From Bacillota bacterium (GTDB lineage Bacteria; Bacillota_E; JAJZYS01; JAJYTV01), in NCBI GenBank assembly GCA_021845645.1, contig JAJZVM010000052.1, positions 1 to 25,960 of the forward strand: a stretch of 25,960 nucleotides of DNA, read 5' to 3'. Made by a program: the position numbers and the translations under genes. The first letter of the stretch is position 1. The number at the start of each line of letters is the position of its first letter. A model generated the notes under the pieces. The model ran no database searches, had not been told where the DNA came from, and saw only the letters and a list, made by a program, of their open reading frames with translations. Positions 16,226 through 23,443 of this stretch are shown here, in pieces.

Positions 16226-17763
16226 GCGACTGGCGGGAAGTCGAGGAGCGCCGGCAGGAACTGATGGCCGGCGGCGGCTCCGGCCGCATCGATCGCCAGC
16301 ACCAGTCGGGCAAGTGGACGGCGCGCGAGCGGCTCGACGCGCTCTTCGACCCGGGCTCCTTCGTCGAGCTCGACCTCTTTGTCACCCACCGCTCGACCCT
16401 CTTCGGCATGGCGGACGCCAAGGCGCCCGGCGACGGCGTCGTCACGGGTTACGGCGCCGTGGGCGGACGGCTGGTCTACGCCTTCGCGCAGGACTTCACC
16501 GTGCTCGGCGGTTCGCTCGGCGAGATGCACGCGGGGAAGATCCACAAGGTGCAGGACCTCGCTCTCAAGAGCGGCGCGCCGATCGTCGGCATCATCGATT
16601 CGGGCGGCGCGCGCATCCAGGAGGGCATCGACTCCCTGAACGGCTATGGCGGCATCTTCCGCCGCAACACCCTGGCTTCCGGTGTCATCCCGCAGATCTC
16701 CGTGATCGTCGGACCGGCGGCAGGCGGGGCCGTCTACTCGCCGGCCCTGACCGATTTCGTGCTCATGGCCGAGGGCATCGGCCAGATGTACATCACCGGG
16801 CCGCAGGTGATCGAGTCGGTTACGGGCGAGAAGGTGACGCACGAGGAGCTGGGCGGCGCGCGCACCCATGCGCGCAGGAGCGGCAACGCGCACCTCACCT
16901 ACAAGACGGAGGAGGAGCTCTACGCGGGGCTGAAGCACCTGCTCGCGTTCCTGCCGTCCAACAACGCCGCGGAGCCGCCGCGCAGCGAGCCCAGACCCGC
17001 GCCGGAGGGCGCGGCGGAGCGCCTGCGCCGCAGCGTGCCGCAGGACCCGAACAAGCCGTACGACGTGCGCGACGTGATCCGGGACATGTGCGACGGCGGG
17101 GACTTCCTCGAGATCATGCCGGAGTTCGCCAAGAACATGGTCACAGGCTTCGGCCGCGTCGAGGGGCGGGCGGTCGCGATCCTCGGCAACCAGCCGCGGG
17201 TGCTCGCGGGCTGTCTCGACATCGACGCATCCGACAAGCTCGCGCGCTTCGTGCGCTTCGCCGACTCCTTCTCGATACCGCTCGTCACGTTCGTCGACAC
17301 GCCGGGCTACCTGCCTGGCACGAAGCAGGAGTACGGCGGCATCATCCGCCATGGGGCGAAGGTGCTTTACGCCTACTCCGAGGCCAGCGTGGCCAAGATC
17401 TCCGTGGTGCTGCGCAAGGCCTACGGCGGCGCCTATCTCGCCATGTGCTCGCGTTCCCTGGGAGCCGACACCGTACTCGCCTTTCCCACCGCCGAGGTGG
17501 CGGTGATGGGGCCCGATGGCGCGGCCAACATCATCTTCCGACGCGAGATCGAGTCGGCCGCGGATCCCGCACAGGAGCGGCAGCGGCTCGTCGAGACCTA
17601 TCGCGCCGAGTTCGCGAGCCCATTTGTGGCCGCGGCCCACGGCTACGTGGACCAGGTGATCGATCCGGCCGACCTGCGTGGCGCGGTCGCGCACGCGCTG
17701 TGGGCACTCAAGGAGAAGCGCGAGGACCGGCACGCCAAGAAGCACGGGAACATGCCCCTATGA
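16222..17763 (+). CDS. Propionyl-CoA carboxylase/methylmalonyl-CoA decarboxylase carboxyltransferase subunit
   Basis: Transfers carboxyl groups between biotin and propionyl-/methylmalonyl-CoA. 513 residues, the standard size, with two crotonase-like halves. The N-terminal half carries IDSGGARIQEGIDSL (about 126-140) and GPAAGGAVYSPAL (164-176), forming the CoA oxyanion hole; the C-terminal half carries VDTPGYLPGTKQEYGGIIRHG and RKAYGGAYLAM, the biotin-side counterpart. The biotin carboxylase subunit of PCC and the membrane pump subunit of sodium-linked decarboxylase are both missing here. With a glyoxylate shunt nearby, a PCC role (subunit pccB-like) seems likelier, the biotin carboxylase being encoded elsewhere; the decarboxylase alternative remains open. 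Confidence 0.93.
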   Translation: MSDWREVEERRQELMAGGGSGRIDRQHQSGKWTARERLDALFDPGSFVELDLFVTHRSTLFGMADAKAPGDGVVTGYGAVGGRLVYAFAQDFTVLGGSLGEMHAGKIHKVQDLALKSGAPIVGIIDSGGARIQEGIDSLNGYGGIFRRNTLASGVIPQISVIVGPAAGGAVYSPALTDFVLMAEGIGQMYITGPQVIESVTGEKVTHEELGGARTHARRSGNAHLTYKTEEELYAGLKHLLAFLPSNNAAEPPRSEPRPAPEGAAERLRRSVPQDPNKPYDVRDVIRDMCDGGDFLEIMPEFAKNMVTGFGRVEGRAVAILGNQPRVLAGCLDIDASDKLARFVRFADSFSIPLVTFVDTPGYLPGTKQEYGGIIRHGAKVLYAYSEASVAKISVVLRKAYGGAYLAMCSRSLGADTVLAFPTAEVAVMGPDGAANIIFRREIESAADPAQERQRLVETYRAEFASPFVAAAHGYVDQVIDPADLRGAVAHALWALKEKREDRHAKKHGNMPL

Positions 17764-17942
17764 CGCCGCGCAAAGTGCCCGAGCAGGTGGTCGCGGCCAT
17801 CACGGCCGCGGTCGCGGTCATGCTGGAGACGCCTCCGGAGCGCATCCGCGTCCGCCTCAGGAGCCCGGCGCCGACGGACGACGACCGCGGGGCCTGGGGG
17901 ATCGCGGCGCGCCTCGAGCAGATGCGGCGCCATCGGCCGTAG
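17760..17942 (+). CDS. Small acyl-CoA carboxylase/decarboxylase-associated protein
   Basis: A 60-residue protein whose ATG overlaps the carboxyltransferase stop (ATGA). The first half (EQVVAAITAAVAVMLETPPERI) is a predicted helix; the second half has basic residues and WGIAARLEQMRR. Small proteins with a WxxAxRxxxM-like end are found between the carboxyltransferase and the biotin carrier in Bacillota methylmalonyl-CoA gene clusters. They recall, without clear homology, the small subunits (delta/OadG or actinobacterial epsilon) that hold such complexes together. No membrane helix of the OadG type is obvious. A structural or assembly role is inferred from position. Confidence 0.65.
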   Translation: MTPRKVPEQVVAAITAAVAVMLETPPERIRVRLRSPAPTDDDRGAWGIAARLEQMRRHRP

Positions 17943-17984
17943 GCGACCCTAGACGAGCTTAGCGAAGGAGGCGGAGCCCAGGAT

Positions 17985-18004
17985 CCTGCCGCAGCGGCGG
18001 CAGG
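17985..18004 (+). repeat. 8-bp hairpin before the biotin carrier gene
   Basis: CCTGCCGC (17985-17992) pairs with GCGGCAGG (17997-18004) around a 4-nt loop. It lies between a very strong AAGGAGG (17965-17971) that has no start codon at proper distance and the ATG at 18018, which itself has only a weak ribosome-binding site. Confidence 0.4.
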
Positions 18005-18017
18005 GCCGGGCAGGCAG

Positions 18018-18467
18018 ATGCGACGCTTTCACGTTGTGGTGAACGGGCTTTCCTACGAGGTCGAGGTGGAGGAGATCGGCGGGGAGAAGGATGTCTCAGC
18101 CCAGAAGGCGGCGGCGCCTGCGCCTCCGAGGGCCCCTGCTGCGCCAACGGCGCCACCTGCGCCGCCTGCGCCAGCGCAGGCGGCGGGGGGGCAGAAGGCG
18201 CCCGCGCGCCACGCCGCGCCCGCGCGCAGCGCTGCGCAGCCGCCTGTGGCGGGTGCGACACCGGTCACGGCGCCCTTGCCGGGAGCCGTGCTCGACGTCA
18301 AGGTGTCTGTCGGCGACCAGGTCAAGGAAGGCGATGTCCTCGCCATCCTCGAGGCCATGAAGATGGAGAACGAGATCCTCGCGCCCTGCTCCGGCCAGGT
18401 TGCGGCGGTGCGTGTGGCTGCGGGCGCCGCGGTGGACGGCGGCGAAGTGCTGATCGAGATCTCCTGA
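18018..18467 (+). CDS. Biotin carboxyl carrier protein
   Basis: Carries CO2 on biotin between carboxylase and carboxyltransferase. The protein has 149 residues: a short N-terminal beta region (MRRFHVVVNGLSYEVEVEE), a long Ala/Pro-rich swinging linker (about residues 30-80), and a C-terminal biotinyl domain. EAMKMENE places the biotinylated lysine at K115, about 35 residues from the C terminus as usual, and LPGAVLDVKVSVGDQVKEGD is the preceding conserved strand pair. It is the last gene of the methylmalonyl-CoA operon and probably serves the carboxyltransferase two genes upstream. Confidence 0.94.
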   Translation: MRRFHVVVNGLSYEVEVEEIGGEKDVSAQKAAAPAPPRAPAAPTAPPAPPAPAQAAGGQKAPARHAAPARSAAQPPVAGATPVTAPLPGAVLDVKVSVGDQVKEGDVLAILEAMKMENEILAPCSGQVAAVRVAAGAAVDGGEVLIEIS

Positions 18468-18500
18468 GCGTCCGACGCCGCGAGCATGGACCATGCAAAT

Positions 18501-18546
18501 TTGACATGTCGCGGTTCGACAGGATTCTTTCCCCAATAGGTATAAA
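18501..18546 (+). promoter_or_regulatory. Promoter region of the histidine kinase operon
   Basis: A perfect TTGACA (18501-18506) is followed at 16-17 nt by a poor -10 (GATTCT). Slightly downstream TCGACA (18516-18521; five of six) and TATAAA (18541-18546; five of six) are 19 nt apart. Either pair, or both, could drive the kinase gene starting at 18609. GACATGTC (18503-18510) is a perfect palindrome over the first -35 element. The stretch is clearly AT-richer than its surroundings. Confidence 0.5.
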
Positions 18547-18608
18547 GTCTCTCCAACGGGGATTGTCAAACTCGAGGGCGTCGAGCCCGTCTGGGAGAAG
18601 ATAGGGTC

Positions 18609-19817
18609 TTGCACAGACGATCGGTTGGCGACGACAGCACCTCGGCTGGTGCAGATGGCGCAACTCGCCCCGCGTGGCGGTACGGCGTCAGCTTGTCGGC
18701 CCAGGGCAACCTGACTGGATTTCCCCGCCGGAGTCGACGCCTGGGGACGCTCGGCGGCCGGTCGCGCGCCGGGACGGTCGTGCATGGACGCTGGCTCGAG
18801 GCGGCTGATTTCACGCTTGACCCGACAGGGCGCATCACCACATGGAGTCCGATCGCGCAGAAGCATTACGGCTACGGCGAGGACGAGGTGCTCGGCCGGC
18901 ACCTCGATGTGCTCTGCGGCGGCCCGCAGTGGGGAACTGCGGACCGGGTGCTCGCCGACGCGCTCGAGCAGGGCTTCGTCGACGGGATCATGGAACGGCG
19001 CCATCGCGATGGCAGGCTTCTGCCCATGCAGGTGCGGCTGGTGCCGTTCGCGGAACTGCGTGGCGCGGTCAGGGGATGCGCCGAGTTCGACCTGCCGCTC
19101 GGGCAAACCGATCCCATGCTCGGCCACGCGGAGGCGGAGCGCCTGATCAAGATGGCCGCCCATGAGTTGCGCGCGCCGCTCAGCGTCGTGCTTGGCGCCC
19201 TTGCCCTGCTCGACCTCGAGTGGCAAGGCGGCGTGTCGGAATCGACCCCGGAAATGCTCGGACTCGCCCGCGACGAATTGCGCCAGATGGACGAGCTGCT
19301 GCGCGGCATGCTGGAATCGTGGCGCATGCACGCCCCGGAGATCACCCTGCAGCCGGGGCCATGCGACCTGAGGCAGATCGTCGACGCCGGGCTGCGCCCC
19401 CTCGTGCTGCTGCGCGGACGGGTGCGCGTCACCGCGCCGGACGGGCCCCTGCCCGTCTATGCCGACCAGACGCGGTTGCGCCAGGTGCTGCGCAATCTTT
19501 TGACCAACGCGATCAAGTATTCGCCGGCCGGAACGCCGATCGAGCTTGTGGTGGAGGAAGCGGGTCCGGTCTATCGGGTCAGCGTGATCGACGAGGGCGC
19601 CGGCATCGACCCGGCAGACGCCGAGCGGATCTTCGAGCGCCACTTCCGCGGGCGGCAGCAGCCCTTGGCCGACCCGGGAGGCATGGGCATCGGCCTCTAC
19701 GTCTGCCGCAGCGTGATCGAGGGCCACGGCGGCCGCATCTGGGCCGAGCCCCGCATCCCCCTGGGCACCCGCGTCGCCTTCGAATTGCCGCGCCGCCTTG
19801 GGATGGCGGCAACATGA
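18609..19817 (+). CDS. Soluble PAS-domain sensor histidine kinase
   Basis: A 402-residue kinase from TTG 18609 (N-terminal ~55 residues are basic and uncertain; GTG 18780 is an alternative). Residues about 62-165 form a PAS domain (FTLDPTGRITTWSPIAQKHYGY, then EVLGRHLDVLC). The dimerisation/phosphoacceptor region has H185 in AAHELRAPLSVV. The ATPase domain shows the N box NLLTNAIKYSPAG, G1 DEGAGID, F box IFERHFR and G2 GMGIGLYVC. No membrane helix is present, so it must sense something in the cytoplasm through the PAS domain. It overlaps a receiver-only protein by ATGA, its obvious phosphorylation partner. Confidence 0.93.
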   Translation: MHRRSVGDDSTSAGADGATRPAWRYGVSLSAQGNLTGFPRRSRRLGTLGGRSRAGTVVHGRWLEAADFTLDPTGRITTWSPIAQKHYGYGEDEVLGRHLDVLCGGPQWGTADRVLADALEQGFVDGIMERRHRDGRLLPMQVRLVPFAELRGAVRGCAEFDLPLGQTDPMLGHAEAERLIKMAAHELRAPLSVVLGALALLDLEWQGGVSESTPEMLGLARDELRQMDELLRGMLESWRMHAPEITLQPGPCDLRQIVDAGLRPLVLLRGRVRVTAPDGPLPVYADQTRLRQVLRNLLTNAIKYSPAGTPIELVVEEAGPVYRVSVIDEGAGIDPADAERIFERHFRGRQQPLADPGGMGIGLYVCRSVIEGHGGRIWAEPRIPLGTRVAFELPRRLGMAAT

Positions 19818-20191
19818 GGATCCTGGTCGTCGACGACGCGCCGGGGATCGGCCTCGTGCTCGGACGCTACTTCGAACGGGCTGGCCACCAGTGCGAGCAT
19901 TTGACCGACGCTTTTGCGGCGCTCGAGAGCCTTGCGCACGGACCGCGCCCCGACGTCATCCTGATCGATCTCATCATGCCCCGCATGGGTGGACGCGACC
20001 TCGTCCTGCGGCTGCAGGAGCGGCCTGAGACGAAGGGGATCGCCGTCGTGCTCGCATCGGGCTACGAGGCAGGACAGGCCGACCTGCCGCCGGCAGGCAG
20101 CTTTCGCGCCGTGGTGGGCAAGCCGTTCGATCTCCCCGAACTGCTGCGGGAGCTGGAGCTGGCGGCTGCCTGCGTGACGCACCTGTCCTGA
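19814..20191 (+). CDS. Stand-alone response-regulator receiver protein
   Basis: A 125-residue CheY/Spo0F-type protein consisting of a receiver domain only. The acidic pair is D7-D8 (ILVVDDAPGIG), the phosphoacceptor is D52 (VILIDLIMPRMGG), and the conserved lysine is in VVGKPFDLPELL. There is no DNA-binding or enzymatic output domain, so it works through protein contacts or as a phosphorelay intermediate. It is translationally coupled to the PAS kinase. The target is not identifiable from the window. Confidence 0.92.
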   Translation: MRILVVDDAPGIGLVLGRYFERAGHQCEHLTDAFAALESLAHGPRPDVILIDLIMPRMGGRDLVLRLQERPETKGIAVVLASGYEAGQADLPPAGSFRAVVGKPFDLPELLRELELAAACVTHLS

Positions 20192-20226
20192 TGGCCAACA
20201 CTGCGGCAGCCTGTCCGGAGAATTGG

Positions 20227-20242
20227 TACAATCAAGCTTGAT
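20227..20242 (+). promoter_or_regulatory. TACAAT box with overlapping 12-bp palindrome
   Basis: TACAAT (20227-20232) resembles a -10 element and runs into the perfect palindrome ATCAAGCTTGAT (20231-20242), about 70 nt before the DedA-family gene. No convincing -35 is seen. The palindrome could be an operator. Confidence 0.3.
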
Positions 20243-20313
20243 CAGCCCTGAAGGTCTTCAGCGCGGGCTGCCTGACTAGGGCTGCCGTCGACTCGGGCGA
20301 AGGGCGGGCGAGC

Positions 20314-21006
20314 ATGACCGAACGGCACCATAAGGCCGGCCACCGACGCAGGATGCCCTCGCGGGGCAGCATGGTCAGCGCAACCATCGGCATCGTCACT
20401 GTTCTCGCGCTGGTGGCCGTCTATTTTTACTACCTCCATACGGGGCGCGTCCATCAGGTGATGCGCGCCGTCCACGACCTCGGACCGCTCGGGGTGCTGC
20501 TGGGCATCGCCCTGATGGCCCTCGCGTCCGTGCTGCCGGTGCCGTCGGAGTTCGTGAGCCTCTTCCTGCTGCGCTTCTACGGCGTGTTCTGGGGCACGTT
20601 CTTCTCTTGGACAGGCGGCATCGTCGGCGCGGTTCTCGCCCTCTACGTCTCGCGACTCCTGGCGCGTCCGTTCGCCGAACGGTTCGGGCGTCGCTACGTC
20701 GACCAGTTGCAGCCGTGGCTCACGAGCCACGGCTGGTTCGGCCTGCTCGTCGCGCGTTTCATTCCGCTCGTGCCGTACCATGTGGTCAACTACGTGGCGG
20801 GCATCCTGCGCGTGCGCATCTGGCCCTTCGTCTGGACGACGGCCGTCGGCACCCTGCCGTTCCAGGTCGCGCTGGGCGGCGTCTACTACGGTGTGAGCTA
20901 TGGCGCTCTGCCGGTGGCCATCGGCGGCTTCGCCTTCTTCCTCATCCTCGTCTACCTGGGCTGGCGCTACCGCGGACGCCTGATGCCGAACCCCTCGCGG
21001 GAGTGA
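20314..21006 (+). CDS. DedA/TVP38 (VTT-domain) membrane protein
   Basis: A 230-residue polytopic membrane protein with a basic cytoplasmic N terminus. Hydrophobic helices lie at about 22-42, 57-90, 95-112, 140-165, 173-195 and 200-220. The VTT/SNARE-associated motif LLVARFIPLVPYHVVNYVAGILRV is characteristic, including the conserved R and prolines of the re-entrant segment. Family members scramble or transport lipids or lipid-linked carriers; the exact substrate here is unknown. It lies 122 nt after the receiver gene and may be transcribed separately. Confidence 0.9.
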   Translation: MTERHHKAGHRRRMPSRGSMVSATIGIVTVLALVAVYFYYLHTGRVHQVMRAVHDLGPLGVLLGIALMALASVLPVPSEFVSLFLLRFYGVFWGTFFSWTGGIVGAVLALYVSRLLARPFAERFGRRYVDQLQPWLTSHGWFGLLVARFIPLVPYHVVNYVAGILRVRIWPFVWTTAVGTLPFQVALGGVYYGVSYGALPVAIGGFAFFLILVYLGWRYRGRLMPNPSRE

Positions 21007-21104
21007 TCCGCGGTGTGGTTGGTGGTGTGCGAAGGAGGCAAGGCGGGATAGCCAAGGCGCATGGAGGCGGGAAAACTGGGAGTGGCCCAGGACTGGCCCT
21101 CAGG

Positions 21105-21218
21105 CTAGGCGATGCCTACCTTGTACACCTTTATAAGGTTGTGTGCCGCACACGCGAAGAGCCAGCTCGCCCTGGCCTTTGGAAGTTCGCGGAACGAGAG
21201 CTGTCTTAGGTTTCCGAC
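21105..21218 (-). pseudogene. 3' remnant of a DDE transposase (IS1182-like)
   Basis: Reading the minus strand toward the stop at 21107-21105 gives LSFRELPKARASWLFACAAH followed by NLIKVYKVG and the stop. The pattern K-x-R-x-x-W-x-x-x-C-x-x-x-N-L-x-K is the C-terminal end of IS1182-type DDE transposases. Everything upstream of these ~35 codons is missing and replaced by IS607 sequence, so this is a dead fragment. Confidence 0.6.
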
Positions 21219-21651
21219 CGTGCCGCGCGTTCGACAAAACGCCTCGAAGCCGATGCGCACGAGACGGTCCTTGTGTGCAATGAGGTCTCGTCGATTTCGC
21301 CATTCTCGACAGGCTCCATCTGTTCGACACAGTGCCTGCGTTCATAGTTCAGGCCACTGCCTACGTGCTTCAGTCTGAGCTCGGCATATAGTCCGGAGGC
21401 AATACAGTACTGCCCCACCGCCTGCCGCTGGCGTTCGAGATCGCCTTTCTGCCCGGCGCGGGCCACGCAGAAGCAACTGGCCATCAGGCGCCTCTTCGGC
21501 GGCAGGCCACGCACTTGCAGGCAGTCCTCGCAGGTAGAGTAGCGTCGGTTGGTCGGCGTGCGATGGGCCTTGAGAATTCCCACCACCGCAGGGTGCCAGT
21601 GGTGCGCCTGATCAACGCACCGAACTCCTTAGGAGAGAACGTGTCCTTCAT
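21219..21651 (-). pseudogene. Decayed IS607-type serine recombinase (TnpA)
   Basis: Minus-strand pieces of an IS607 resolvase occur in order but in different frames. KEFGALIRRTTGTLRWWE (MerR-like helix-turn-helix) is followed in another frame by LKAHRTPTNRRY, then GQKGDLERQRQAVGQYC and VGSGLNYERR, then VENGEIDE, and after a further frameshift AHKDRLVRIGFEAF. At least three frameshifts break the gene, and the C terminus gives way to the DDE transposase fragment. The catalytic-serine segment (normally YARVSS) reads CFCVARAGQ, so the nucleophile also appears lost. Confidence 0.75.
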
Positions 21652-22017
21652 GATCATTATGGTACGCCGGCCTATGAAATGCGGTATTGGGCATGTGCTC
21701 TATGCGCATAATTACTTTCGCCCTGCCCGCAAGTACCTGCCCCCTCAGCCAGCTGTGCCTCACCCCACTCCTCGGCCGCGCTTTGTCGACGGGTATGGCA
21801 GGCAGTTCGCAGCGCTTGGAAAGGTGACAGGAAACCTGAGTGCGGCATGCGTAGCGACGGCTACGTTATGCCAGTGGACGGCGATAGTTCTCTTGCCAGA
21901 TCCGGCTTGACCCGTATGGCCATAGTACTAAGCATGTGGATGTGAAAAGCTAAGCCCCAAGGTCCCAGTAACATATACCAAGTGGGAGTCATTTTGGACT
22001 GTTTGGAAGGACAGGAG
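21652..22017. other. Non-coding spacer before the sulfur operon
   Basis: No convincing gene is present. Open frames here show no family resemblance. A TTGACC (21907-21912) could be a -35 element, but the best -10-like sequences (TACTAA at 13 nt, AAGCAT at 17 nt) are weak. The hairpin at 21844-21872 is the only clear structure. The promoter of the sulfur operon should lie here. Confidence 0.4.
21844..21872. repeat. Imperfect hairpin in the intergenic region
   Basis: GGCAT and CGTAGC (21844-21855) pair with GCTACG and ATGCC (21860-21872) around a 4-nt loop, with a small internal bulge: 11 pairs in all. It lies between the transposase remnants and the sulfur genes; it might be an element end or a leader structure. 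Confidence 0.35.
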
Positions 22018-22263
22018 ATGAGTCAGATGGCCGATGATTCCGCGATTCGCATCGACGCACGCGGCAGCTTCTGCCCGGGTCCCATGATGGAGTTGATTCG
22101 GGCGATCAAGGGAGCGAGCGTTGGTCAGGTGGTCGTTGTGCTCTCGAACGATTCGGGTTCCAAGAGAGACATACCGCTGTGGTCTCAGAAGGCAGGACAC
22201 GAGTTCTTGGGCGTGGAGGAGCACGGCGACTATGACGAGATCTCCGTGCGCAAGTCACACTAA
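22018..22263 (+). CDS. TusA-family sulfur carrier protein
   Basis: About 81 residues from ATG 22018, with GGAAGG 7 nt upstream (ATG 22027, 9 nt after AGGAG, is equally possible). IDARGSFCPGPMMELIRAI holds the TusA CPxP motif whose cysteine carries a persulfide; the rest fits the small two-layer alpha/beta fold. TusA-family proteins pass sulfane sulfur to partner proteins in tRNA thiolation, cofactor synthesis or sulfur oxidation. Its neighbours (SQR-like enzyme, DUF1641, DsrE-family protein) indicate a role in sulfur oxidation/trafficking here. Confidence 0.92.
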   Translation: MSQMADDSAIRIDARGSFCPGPMMELIRAIKGASVGQVVVVLSNDSGSKRDIPLWSQKAGHEFLGVEEHGDYDEISVRKSH

Positions 22264-22278
22264 GCCAGAGGAGCGCAA

Positions 22279-23430
22279 GTGGAAATGCGAAAGCGCCTCC
22301 TGATCATCGGTGCTGGTACCGGCGGCCTCATGGTGGCGAACTTCGTGGGCCGCGATCTGCATGGCGAGATCGAGCGCGGCGAGATCAGCGTCACCTTGAT
22401 GGGCGAGCAAGAAGTCTACACGTACCAGCCAGGCTTTCTCTATGTCGTTTTCGACCTGATGCGTCCGGCCCAGCTGATTCGTCCAGTTAGGGAACTGCTG
22501 GCGCCCGGCATTGCGTTCGTGCACGATCGCGCACTGCGCATTGATGCGCAGGCGCACAAGGTGCTGCGGGCACAGGGCGATCCGCTCGAGTACGACATTT
22601 TGGTGATTGCCACTGGCTCGAATCTGAACCTGCAGGAGGTACCCGGGCTCGCTGAAGGCGGCCACTGGTTCTATACGCTCGATGGGGCTCTTCGCCTGCG
22701 GGATGCGTTGCGCAACTGGCAGGGCGGGAAGCTGGTCCTGACCGTAGGCGTGCCGCACAAGTGCCCGGTAGCGCCACTCGAGTTCACGATGATGTTCGAC
22801 GAATGGGCACGTTTGCGTGGCGTGCGCGACAAGACGGAGATCGTCTACAGCTATCCGCTCGGCCGTGCGCACTCGATTCAGTCGGTGGCGGATTGGGCGG
22901 GTCCCGAACTTGAGGCGCGCGGTGTCCGTGTCGAGACATTCTTCAACCTGGAGTCGGTCGACCCCGCCAAGCATGTTGCCTCTTCGCTCGAGGGTACGGA
23001 CCTGCCATATGACCTTCTCGTCGCTATCCCGCCACATCAGGGCGATGAACTCGGCTCGACTTCACACCTGACCGAGGCCGGGAACTGGTACCCCACTGAT
23101 CGCCATGCCCTAAGTCTGCAAGGCCATGAGGACATCTTCGTGCTGGGCGATGCGACCAACCTGCCTGTGTCGAAGGCGGGATCGGTGGCGCATTTTGAAG
23201 CGGAGGTACTCGCCGACAACCTTGTTGGCCTGCTCACCGAGGGCTCGCCGCCGCTCCACCATTACAATGGGCGGGCATTCTGTTTCATCGAGACGGGTCT
23301 CGACCGAGCAACTTTCATCTCCTTCGACTACGAACACCCGCCGACCGTGCCCGGGGCCACGAATGCGGTGCACTGGTTCAAGCAGACTTACAATCGCATC
23401 CATTGGGCCAATCTCAAGGCGGTCATGTAA
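22279..23430 (+). CDS. SQR-like FAD-dependent oxidoreductase (sulfide:quinone reductase family)
   Basis: A 383-residue flavoprotein starting at GTG 22279 after AGAGGAG. GAGTGG (11-16) is the N-terminal FAD-binding fold; YDILVIATGSN (105-115) and DIFVLGDATNLPVSKAGSVA (285-304) are the other FAD-contact motifs. VGVPHKCPVAPLE puts C162 and YNGRAFCFIETG puts C335 at the positions of the two redox cysteines conserved across SQR types; no third cysteine is present. The C-terminal segment (VHWFKQTYNRIHWANLK) is aromatic and basic, suiting monotopic membrane binding near quinone. It probably oxidises sulfide to sulfane sulfur and passes electrons to quinone. A related flavocytochrome-type role cannot be excluded. 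Confidence 0.88.
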   Translation: MEMRKRLLIIGAGTGGLMVANFVGRDLHGEIERGEISVTLMGEQEVYTYQPGFLYVVFDLMRPAQLIRPVRELLAPGIAFVHDRALRIDAQAHKVLRAQGDPLEYDILVIATGSNLNLQEVPGLAEGGHWFYTLDGALRLRDALRNWQGGKLVLTVGVPHKCPVAPLEFTMMFDEWARLRGVRDKTEIVYSYPLGRAHSIQSVADWAGPELEARGVRVETFFNLESVDPAKHVASSLEGTDLPYDLLVAIPPHQGDELGSTSHLTEAGNWYPTDRHALSLQGHEDIFVLGDATNLPVSKAGSVAHFEAEVLADNLVGLLTEGSPPLHHYNGRAFCFIETGLDRATFISFDYEHPPTVPGATNAVHWFKQTYNRIHWANLKAVM

Positions 23431-23443
23431 GGGGGTGCAGTCC

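Noticed and set aside
21515..21910. 131-codon open frame on the plus strand
   Set aside because: Overlaps the antisense IS607 remnant, no recognisable domain, and poor ribosome-binding site.
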